A stretch of 64,000 nucleotides of DNA, from NCBI GenBank assembly GCA_905221605.1, contig CAJNDS010000868.1:60001-124000 (forward strand). Direction: 5' to 3'. Shown here in pieces: positions 1 through 10,300 of this stretch (the first letter of the stretch is position 1; each line of letters opens with the position of its first letter). The notes beneath the pieces are model-generated. The model made no database searches. It was not told where the DNA came from and saw only the letters and a list, made by a program, of their open reading frames with translations. The DNA is from Symbiodinium natans (lineage: Eukaryota; Sar; Dinophyceae; Suessiales; Symbiodiniaceae). Both the position numbers and the translations under genes were made by a program.

Positions 1-609
1 CAGACACAGCCGCGCTGTCCAGAGCTCTGGGAGAGGGAAGCACTTGGTTCACTGCCATTAGCTCAAAGGCACAAGAGTCCAACCTGCAGTATACACGTCA
101 TGATATGCCAGCTTCAGCTTGACATGATTCTGTAGCTACCCAGTCGCCATCTCCCCTGAGCTCTTGAGATTCGTGCCGATCGTGCTGGTCTACACGGGGG
201 GCTCGAAGGCCCCTGTGTACTTCCGTCACAGTGGGCTCAATGGCCCAAAGGCCCCCGAAGGCTCAAAAGACATGACTTTCCCCCACCACCGAACTCGGAA
301 TTTGCAACTTGCTTCGACTTGCCTAAGTCTCAGCATGGCTGGCACTTTCAGGCTTCACTTTAGGTTTTGAAGTTCAGCGAGTTTAGGTCCCAACCTCACA
401 CAGCACCGCTGTACAGCGGCCCATGAAGGCAAGGAAGAGGTGATCCTGGTGTTGGATTTTGCAATAATACACCGTTTATGACGCTATGACGCACGTAAAA
501 AAATGCTTTAAGGCTCACTCAGGCTCACTGGGCTTTGCAGTCCCGCACGAGCAGCGCCACTGCGGCGCCACATCCGTCCGCAATCTCTGGGTTCCTCTCA
601 CACACACTT

Positions 610-2053
610 CTAGGGGCAGTGGCCTCCTAGAAAGCCAGGTAAGAAATGCCCCCCGTACAGCCGCAGCCTTATCAGAAGCTCTTGATCAAGAGTTTCCAAA
701 CTCTTGGCAACAGCCTCGTCTGGGTCAACTCGGCTCGTGCACTCAAGCACACAAGGCACGTCCAGGCCCGTCACAGACTCAACTGACGACGCTGTCGGAG
801 TGCCAGTCCTCACGGCAACTGATCTCTCGCTCAGGTACAAAGCACAAAGCAAGCTGTGCAAAGCACAGAGAAGCACGCGTGGCCTCAACTCCGAGAGAGA
901 GTTTAGAAGTGCAATGTGGAAGTTCAGCGCGCAGAACCTCGTTCCGACAAAGACAGTGAACTGGTGAGATGAGGTCGGCATGGGCCTTCCTTCTGGCTCC
1001 AACTTGGCGGCCCTCGGGAGTTCGCCCAAAAGCTGAAGGCCTGAAGAGCCTCTGAAAACTCTTTGTGGCGCAGAACGCCACCGCGTTGAGCGATGTTCCG
1101 CCACATCTGGCGAGCGCGCGGGCGCACACGCACGTGCGCAGTATCTGCGGGCGCGCGCGGTCACACGCGGGCTCTGAGACATGACGCAAGACGCAAGATG
1201 CTGAATTGCATACCGTGGGTGTCGGGCAAGTGCCAGAGAGGAGCTCAGCAGATGCCGGTCCGGCAACTCCAACTCCAGCTCTGGATAGGCCATCGAAGAC
1301 ACAGTACAACCCCATAGGCGGCTTCCTTGACAGCACTTGCCACAGTGTGCAAAGGCTCACGAATGCTGCACATGCAAGAAACCTCCAGTCTCATGAAAGC
1401 AAGGCGTCCTTTCGAAAAGCCCGGTCGTCGGAACCTCGTACTTCAGCTGCGTAGCGACCTTCAGCCACATTTGGTGGTTCCGCGCTTTCAGCATCAAAAC
1501 GTGATATGCGCTGGGGCCAACTGGTCACTGCCTTGTTGAGATCCTTCACGATCACATGGCGCAACACCGGCTTCTGCTTGGGATCCGCTGACCCTTGAAC
1601 ATGGGGCGGTGACAGAGTAGCACTTCTGCAAGCGGAACTGAATTGTGCAAAGGAGGGGTAAGCTTTTGGAGTGTGTCGGAAGTTTTGGTCAGTTTCGGCA
1701 GCCCAGCCTCTGACATACACTCCGTCAACAAGCACGTTTGGTGGCCGGGCAGGCTTGTGTTCCTCCTTGGCTTTCTCCCGCTTCGCCAGTACAGCCTCCA
1801 GCTGCATCGGCATAGTGGCCTGCACTTGGTTACTGGTACACCCATATTCACAAAACCAAATGAAAGCACAGAAAACAAGACTGGATGGTGCAGCTGGTCC
1901 TGCACGGATCCTCTGTGCGAGGTATTGCCTTGCCTGAGGTGATGGCGCAAGTTGTTGGATACTTTGCATGACTTCTGCATGAATACTTTGGTACAATGTC
2001 GTGGAGCCGATGGGGTCATCTGACAAAAAAGCTGATTCCCACGGCTTGGTCAC
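610..2053 (-). other. Unrecognised coding-like pieces, minus strand
   Basis: I do not recognise a gene here. Several minus-strand stretches read like protein rather than noise: around 2040-1930 (a stretch containing STTLYQSIHAEVMQSIQQL), around 1825-1700 (charged, containing EAVLAKREKAKEEHKPA and then NVLVDGVYVRG) and around 720-640 (containing EAVAKSLETLDQELLIRLRL). Possible AG|G and GC splice signals flank parts of them, as in the resolved genes elsewhere in the window. They could be exons of one gene downstream of the Sel1-like fragment, or 3' exons of the NB-ARC gene. I cannot assign a family, and the open frames may be chance. Bases 1-600 hold nothing I can support. Confidence 0.2.
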
Positions 2054-2610
2054 TGTGTATTAGGTCCAAATGAGCAAGCTATCGCAGGGTGATCTCCTGT
2101 CTACTGCTCTGATGCAACAATGTGTGCAGGCGGAGTTTTGCAACAAACCCTTTGATCGGCATGGGCTTGTGTGGCGTGAACAAAACCCGTAGGACATGAG
2201 TCAGCGGCAGTCCCTTGAAGAAGGTGCCAGCAGTTCCCATGGTCTTGGCCAAAGCGGCAGCCTGTCAAGTGAGATGAAGCATCATAATGTAATACAAGCC
2301 CCCTGCAATCGATGCAGCTGCAGAACCTGTCAAGATGCCTCAAACGCTATTCGTTGCCACTGTACCTCCCTGCCTCTTTCTCCGTCGCCATTGGCACCGG
2401 TAGGCACGCAGAATCAGCAACCGTCAAGAGGGGCCATCTCACAATGCACACCTAATGGTTAACGCGATATCACCTGAAACCGTCATCTGTTGTAAGCACG
2501 GCCGACCTTCTGCTAGTAGCCGCAACTAGGCCTCTCTGTCATGATGGTCAACACACGTCAGCATCTTTCTTTAGCAGTCGTATCTACTAGGACCTAGTAT
2601 GGAGTAGTAG

Positions 2611-3207
2611 CTAGCAACAGCGCAACGGCGGCTTTGCTGGTAGCTGAAGCAGTGCGGTGCAGTGAGGTGCCGTGCGGCGCGTGCTCTGCAGTGATGCCCT
2701 GTTCACCTGTTTCTGTCCTTTACAGGCCAGAGGGGCTTGCATCAAGCAGTGTCGAGCATGCCATAGATCAAAAACAATCTGCGAAGAGCCGAGGCATGTC
2801 GAGGCCCAGGAGGCCTTAGTCGGCCTAGCTAGCATCCGCTCCAGGATTGCTTTCTTGCCTGCCTTCGGATGGGTGGACTCCATCACGGTCGCGAAGCCCC
2901 AGCAGGCGGAGCGGTACAGGTTCTCCTGACTGTCCCCCAAAACTGCCCCAACTGCACACGCCGGCCAGTTCGCGCAACTGATGTGGCCTCCTGATATTTG
3001 TAAAAGTTGTGGTAAGCACCAAAGGTTCGCGTGAAGCCTGCATTGCAATGTCAGCAACCTCTGCGGCTCTGCGGCACCCTCTATACCATCAGCAGCAACG
3101 TGGCCTTTCATCAAGTACCCCAGAGCCATGTGGCTGAAGGCAAACTTGTCTACCTCAGCAAACATATACCAAGACTGAGCGATGGCAACTTCCGGAGTCT
3201 TCCCCAA
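2611..3207 (-). CDS. Possible Sel1-like repeat protein, fragment
   Basis: A 198-residue open frame on the minus strand whose first third (about 3175-3090) reads DKFAFSHMALGYLMKG. This resembles the start of a Sel1/SEL1L repeat, in which an alanine-rich helix is followed by a LGY turn. A piece in another frame near 3060-3040, bounded by AG|GTT and a following GCT, reads VADIAMQ, compatible with the next Sel1 helix. So the real gene is probably spliced and the long frame is only partly coding. A further stretch near 2930-2830 (ENLYRSACWGFATVMESTHP) also looks protein-like. Sel1 proteins act as solenoid scaffolds, for example in ER quality control, but no function can be assigned here. TPR repeats belonging to the NB-ARC gene upstream are an alternative reading. 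Confidence 0.3.
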   Translation of the reverse strand: MGKTPEVAIAQSWYMFAEVDKFAFSHMALGYLMKGHVAADGIEGAAEPQRLLTLQCRLHANLWCLPQLLQISGGHISCANWPACAVGAVLGDSQENLYRSACWGFATVMESTHPKAGKKAILERMLARPTKASWASTCLGSSQIVFDLWHARHCLMQAPLACKGQKQVNRASLQSTRRTAPHCTALLQLPAKPPLRCC

Positions 3208-3299
3208 ATCGTTGCTGTGTCACAAACGCGCAGTAGAACTTCTCCTTGTCCCAAATCCGGCACCTGCAAAACTGCTGTATTGTGACACCATCTGGCACC

Positions 3300-4340
3300 A
3301 TCTGACACCATCTACCATCTGACACCTCTGCTTCTTCAGACTTCAAACAGAGCTGGCAGAAAACAGAATGCAGAGCGAAAGCCGACAGTCTTTGGCCTGG
3401 ATCCCCTGGTCTATGTCAGCTAAAGGATTGGACCATCAATGCTTGCTGTGGCCAACTCCCATGCTGCAAAGCTGCAAAATACTTTATTCAAACTCTTTAC
3501 TCAAACTTTGCACGTAGGCTCTCGAGACTGCTTGTACTCGTCTTTAAGGCCCAGGTCTACATGTGCACATTGCATCAGCGAGCCCAGCTTGAAGTGGCCA
3601 CATCTGCACGATGCAAGCACAGATAGCGCTGCCCCGCCGTTGATATCTATATACAGGTTGGGCTTGGATTGTCTACGGACACTGAGTGCCGAGTCGTCGG
3701 AAGTAAGGGTCCAGGAATGCCGCGATATGGACGGCTTGGCCGTGGTGTGAAACCCCCAAAAAAATTCTCCGCAGGGCAAATTTCAAATTTCAGATGCAGT
3801 GCAGTGGAGCGCGCTACCGCATTGCACCCTCACCGTATCGAAGCCTCGAGCGACTTGCTGAGTGAGCTGAGTGAAGTTGCCGAAGAGAGCTGTGCAGCAG
3901 AGCTGAGGGGTATCCAAGGCTTGCACGTCAGGCCGCAACATGATGACCTGACAGACGAACAGCCGTTGTAAGGACTTCTTTGCTGCAGCTGGCGACACTT
4001 TGTCCAGACTTAGAAAACTTAAGGCTTTTCAAGACTTAGGACATCTAGGAAAGTGGGTCGGACATGAGCCCCTCTTCCCTGGCAGCCGTAGAATTCTCGA
4101 CAATGCTTCGGCTTGTGGACAGAGGTGTGTACCGAAAATCGAGTTGCATCGTTTCCGACAAGCATCTCTAAACAGCTCCGAGTCTCTAAGTGGTCCTAGG
4201 CCTACGTAGGCTTAGTCTTCCGACTGGGCCTGTGACCGAAGATGCCACACATGAGGAGCCAGAAGGACGACATGCCCGACCCTAAGGCTAAGTTCCGCAC
4301 CTTGTGCCAGAAAATCGGTGAGTGTGCGGTGCCCCATTTG
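3300..4340. other. Region without a resolved gene between NB-ARC exons and Sel1-like fragment
   Basis: Short minus-strand pieces with acceptor-like AG|G starts occur (for example around 3940-3890), but none gives a family match. C-terminal exons of the CHAT-NB-ARC gene, such as a winged helix or repeats, would be expected here if that gene continues. I could not identify them. Confidence 0.3.
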
Positions 4341-4346
4341 GCAAGC

Positions 4347-7300
4347 CAGCTCAATAAGCGCCTTAAGGTCAGACGACGCGAAGGCCACTCATTAGGACCG
4401 GCGGAGGAGAGCGCTCGAGCGGTCTAAGGGCGCAGCTTGAGGTGCGCCTTTCAGGCGCGCCACAGCCGGATGCGATGCTATCAATTCTAAGACCTGCACA
4501 GGAATATGAGCAGTGACATGCTGTGACAATCAAAACATCTCCGAGAAACTTCCCGTTCGGGAAGCCTCTTTCTCAGTGTCCTTGCTCAGCACGACATATG
4601 CGCCGTCTGTCACCTGGCTTGCATGGAAACGGCATGAGAACCTCCCTGAAGAAGCAATGTGACGTTTTTCTGCATGGGACAAACTCGCATGCGGCTGAAG
4701 AAAGTTGCCGCTCCGCATCCGTCCCAGCAAGCACCTGCACTGCTTGGATGGGATTCGTGTCACTCGTGTCTCACGTACCTCAACTCTTTGTTTGAAACTG
4801 AAAGAAGGGGGCGAGGGCCTCTTTCCATTTCAAGGGCCGCTGAGCACGCCGAAGAAACAATCGCGCAGCATCCTCGGGTGCAGACTTGCAATGGACTGGG
4901 CTTGCAAATGCCGAGCAAAAGCCGCTCAGAAGATGTAGCTTTGCGCAAGTGAGACGCCAACTGCCAGTTGCACGAGACCAAACAGATCCAAAACAAGTGA
5001 AAGCCGTGTAAAGCTGTTACAAACGAAGGTACTGCTCGCGACCGCTGAGAATAGCTTCGAAACTGGTGATGCAAGCAGCATCAGCGAAGCAACAATGCAG
5101 CTGAGCTTCCACTGGTTTTAGACCTTCAAGCTCGTAGTGCACAACCTGCCAAGTTCAGGCTTTCGCATGCCTTCGCGTTGCTTCATCACGAGGGCAAGCG
5201 TAGAAAGAAAATCGCCTTGAACTGGCTGCATCCTGGCCCCAGCAGTCGGTGTCTGCGCGGGACACATCGATGCATATTTTTGTCCAAGCGTGTCTTTCTT
5301 GCATGGTTCTTGCGAAGCTTGGAGTGGTAGTGATAGGCATCTGAGGTCCAGGCTGGGAGCTCAGCACAATCCGAAGATTCGGGCAATGTCGCAAGATTTC
5401 GGAAAGAATATTCAGCGTGTCTGGGCACCTCGTCACTCTCACAATCCGCACCATACTTTCTTAGGCGAACTCGCCACACAGGGAGGAGCACCTCTCCAAG
5501 ACGTCTCCGCAGCCGTGGAGGAGGAGCAAGATGCCAAACCCATCTCAGCGAGAGGACAGAATGGGATTGCTGCATGCACACCCCTACAATCCTACAAATA
5601 CGCGTAGCAAAGTGTCCTTTCCTCTGTTTGCTCTCATTCCACAACATTCTGCTTGCGTTTGCTGTTTAAGTAGTCTCAGCCCCAGGTTGGTGAGAGGCAA
5701 CATGATTTGGCCTCCCATGGTTTCCCGCCTCTCCTGCCCACCCTCCCCGGTTCATTCAAGTTTGCCGCTTGAGCATCTCTCCTTTTGCCGTTTTTCCGCC
5801 ATGTGCCCCCACCGCTTCTCGATCTTCTCGTGCATTGCCCCCAGCCCAACCTCTTCCTTTAGTTGGACGCGCGTCGGCCAGTTCCGGATGGCTTACCACG
5901 TGGCGGCTCGGAGTTGTTCTTTTTCTCTTGCTGGTTTTCTTGTCTGTTTCACCCCCTTGTGTCCTCACGAAACGGCCCGGATGGTGTTTCACATGGTGGC
6001 TCGGCTGTATTTGCCCTCATCGCCGGAGTCTTCTACTTCTCGAGGCCCAGTCCAGCCACCTCTCCTTGGATTTGCCCCGGTGAAAGGAACTAGCTGCAAC
6101 TAGCTGTCTTAAAGCCCCCCTTGGCTTTTGCGCCCTACCGCCAGCGCAGCTGGGGGGGGGGGGGGGGGGGGGGGGGAGGGAGTGGGTTGCTTCATCCAGC
6201 AGTGCGAGAGGTGGGCTGCGATGCATTCTCTCCTGTGCCGCTGACGAGCGTCCAGGTTTTCGAGGCTCGATGATTAGAGAGTGTTGAGGATTGTTGTTGC
6301 CCCGGCCCCTTCCGAGATCCAAGTGAGCGCCAGCCCGGCCCGACTGCCTCGACCCCATCTCTGGCCTAGCCGATGACCCTCTGACTCCGCAAAACCACAC
6401 TGTCCCAGTCGCGGCCCAACCAAGCTCCAGGATGCAGCGCTTGCCTTTTGATCTTCTTCCTACCTTCCTACCTTCCTACCTTCCTACCTTCCTACCTTCC
6501 TTCCCGTGCACATGGCACCGAAGGGCCGCCCCAAGGGGCGTGCTCAAGGTCAAGAAAGATGCCAACATTGCTCCAAGGGTGGTGCAGTCTGTCGCTTTCT
6601 CTTGCTTGCTTGCAGCGCGCTTGACCTCCCTAGGGAGGTCGCCCCAACGGGCTCTCTCTCTCTCTCTCTCCCCCTTTCCTTCTGTTGCTCTCTGTCGCCT
6701 CCTTGTGTTTCAGGCTCATGTCAAACATGCTAACAGGTCCAGCTCGGAGGCAGGCTGGCATCTCCAGCTGGCACAGCTTGCACTTTGGATCCTGCAGTAC
6801 TTCCGTGGTCTTCGATGTACTTCATACTTCCAAATCCCGTGTAACTTGCTTGTAGGGCCAATGTACGAACTAACTGACATGGGGTGCTCGACTCACGCTT
6901 CCTCGACTGGCACTCCCCGTCTGCACGCCAGCGGTGATTCGCCTGGGCTGCTGATTTGAATCCTTGCGACTTCCCGCGCGCATTTTGAGCTTGAGTGGCC
7001 TCTGCCACTTGGAAGAAAGCAATACCAACTCGTGCAGGAGGGTCTGGAGCAGCTCCTGCCAAATCTGCCAAGACATGTACTTCGCAAACCATTTCCAACT
7101 CTGGAGATCGCTAGGGGGTGAAAGGAGGGACCCTTAGAACGGACCCTTAATCTCATTCCCCTATAAAACCCCTATATATATATATATATACTGTTGATAA
7201 TCCCTATATACCTAGGCGGCTGTAAATAGCCCCTAAATAACCCCCAGGTCCGTTATAAGGGTCCCTCCTTTAGTCCCTTGAGAGCGAGAGATTTTAACTC

Positions 7301-10300
7301 TAAGTCTCCTCATTGGACCATGCGGGTGCTTCGGACTCCTGCAAGGGAGATGGCTTCAGAACGCTTTTTCGTGCAATTTTTGCAGGCTCTTACTCTCAAC
7401 CAGATTTGTGAGACAATACGTTAAAGCCTAAAGATGTCCCAAAAATGATTCCGATTCCCAAACAGAAGAGGAGATGTGAGGCAGTCCAGCTGCGTCTTCC
7501 TCGTCTGCCTCACAGAAGAACGGACGACTCGGAGGCATTAGCTGCTTTCTTCACCGGTGCCTGCGGGGCAGACACTTGCGAGGCCGGGTGAGCGCCCCGG
7601 ATGTCAACCTGCGCAGAATTTCCCAATACTCCTGGACCCTAAACCCTAAACCCTAAACCCTAAACAGGGGCTTTTGAGAAAAAAGTCACACATGTTGGCG
7701 CCTGGACTGGCAGTTGATAGCCTTCCGGGTAGAACTGAGCCAGTCCTCGCGAAGTGCGGACGCAGCAGCCCTCGTTTGGTCTGGTGTTGTCTGCCCTTCA
7801 TTGCTGGAACCACAACAACAAAAACTCAAAAGCACGACATTCCAGAGTCCTCCTCAGCCAAAGCCAGTTGGACCTGAGTCTTAAAAACCGATTGAACACG
7901 CAGAGAGGAGGTCGCAGCCTGAGCACCTGACTGCTGACCGGATGTTCGACATCCAGGACGCACAATCCTGACCATGTTTCGACTTGACCGACCCCGGCTA
8001 TCAAACCTTCACTTGCTCCAACTTCGGCACACCGGTACACACAGCTGCTGGATTCAGAAACACTTGGACAGATGCCTCGACATTGGAGCCCACTCGAACT
8101 TTTACGCACCGCATCTGCATGTGCAGAGCAGATGCTCGATGGACCTTGGTGCACTTTGAGATGTCACAATATCTTTGTCAACGGAGAGCTCGGTTCAGGC
8201 AAGCTAAACCAGCAGCCCACGTGCCCCCATCCCATGCCACTCGAGGGCGGATGAACTGCGACTGTGCACATTGTACGCTCAGTCGTTTCACCCAGGCTCT
8301 ACAACATCCTGTTTGCGATGATGACCGAATGAGGCTCCACCAGCTTTGCATCCCACCCACACTTGCCCCTGCGCTCGCTGACATGGGCTAATGCCCCTCC
8401 CGTAGGTGAGAGCGAAGGAGAACATAGCTCCCGAGCTGGACGGTCGAGGTAGACTCGAGACGATCTCAGGATACTTGGGACTGGTGTGCTAGAGCTGCGT
8501 ATTCCTACCAGCAGCAGTACGCACAGAGCATCGAACTAATGATTAACAAGCATAGCAGGCTGCTGGTTGTCCAGTGCGGCCTGCTGGGTAGAGTGGACAG
8601 CCCATAGCCCCCTGACAAATCTTGTTGCTGTGGGTTACCTACAGCGTGGAGAAGCTGTGATAAATTCATCTTACATAGGGTGGGGGAACGCCCACTTTAC
8701 AATCAGAACATCCACTTTACATCCCCAGCCATGGTTTAGACGAATGGGACCCTTGAGATTTTGGACGACCAATGACACTGTCATCAGCTCTACCACTACT
8801 TTCGAAAAAATCCCAAAAGCAAACTGCCTTCTGCAACGCTTGACGCTTCCAAAATTTCGAAAGGGTCGCAGCGAACTGAGGCCAGCGCAGCATCAAGCAC
8901 CGCAGATTTGCCTACATTCAGCAATGGGGGCTGTGCTCAACTAATTAGGCTCCTCAGGTCCTCTTTATTTGGGGAACCCTACCAAAAAAGCTTCCCTCCT
9001 AAACAGGACCCAAATAGACAACAACCCTCTTATTCAAGATTCAAGCTTCCTGACAAGCAGTGCCAAGCTGGCACGGTCGGGATGCAACTGAGTTTTGGAC
9101 CTATTCCTTGCAGAGCGTGCTGATTGCCTTGGCAAGGGCATCAAGATTCCGCTTCCCAGGCATGCGACTGGCAGCAAAAAGGAGACCAAGCAGGTGGCAA
9201 ACTGTCACAAAGCGACGTTTGTCCAAGTGCTGGAGGATAGACCTCGAGCTCCAACAGTCTTCTGCCGTTCCCCAACATATTGGCAAAGCTACGCAGAGCT
9301 ACGCAGACATATGCAGACCTGCAACAATTGCAGTCAAAAGCGGCCAGACGTCCAGGGTCCGCCCAGTGAAGTCTTCTGGAAGCTCTGGCCTTGCCACGAA
9401 GCAAAGGCACCAAGCAGCATAGCGATGGAGGTCAAGAGATCCGAGCAGGAGCTGCTCGAATGGTGTCGTCAGCAGCCTGCGCATCTTGAAGCACTGTCAA
9501 TCACTCTCAAAACCCAGGTCTTCCCCGAAACCCTTTGAAACTTTGAAACTTTGACTGACAATCACCCATGAATCGCCTGGTCTGCGGCTTGCTTCGTGCT
9601 GCCACCCTGCAAAGCCAGCAGGGCGGAAAACAATTAAGGGAAAAGAAAATCTGGAGCAGAGTCATCGGATTCTGCCTCACAAACAACTTCTTAGCCGTCA
9701 GTTCTCACGAGTGAGGCAAAGCCGTGGCCTTGTGGCACAAATGACTTTGTCATGATCCTCAGATACGCGCTGACTTCCAAAAGCTCTGCAGAACAGGAGC
9801 ACATCATCGATCATCAAGCGCATCAGTGCATTGACATGCATTGACCATCGGCCATGGGCCGCTGACCCCTCCAGGGGGAAGCAGGCAGAAGCTGCGGCTT
9901 GCCTGGCAGTGCTACAAGTATATATATATATATGTGTATATATGGCTAGGCTATACATTGCGGCCAAACGACGACACAACAAATCAGTGACGCGCCTCCT
10001 GTGGAATGCCCGGCTGGCATCGCAAAGAAGTGAGCGCGGCTTCGAAGGCTGCTGCCACGGTGCTGCCACAAAAGATTGCTGTGTAAAACGTGCGCATGAA
10101 GAGCTGCACCCAGGTGTCCATGATCTTATCCTCGGAGCAGACCACGTGAGGGATGCCTGAGTCAGCAAAGACATTGCCAACTGCCTGGGACTGGCAGGCG
10201 TTCACCACCACCAGCTGGAAGGGAGCTGCCCCGGCGCGCAGCGACAGCATCTCGTTCACAAGTTCACAGCTGAGGAGGTGAGCCGTCCCCTTGCCATCTT

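Noticed and set aside
1-600. Plus-strand open frames at the left edge
   Set aside because: Short, with no domain or composition typical of protein; they overlap other frames equally open.
5155-5647. Independent genes in the 5.1-5.6 kb minus-strand open frames
   Set aside because: Only the segment 5428-5354 has NB-ARC character. The rest of the frames lack any feature and contain no consistent splice signals.
7637-7665. Chromosome end
   Set aside because: The telomere-type units are few, internal and flanked on both sides by gene sequence.
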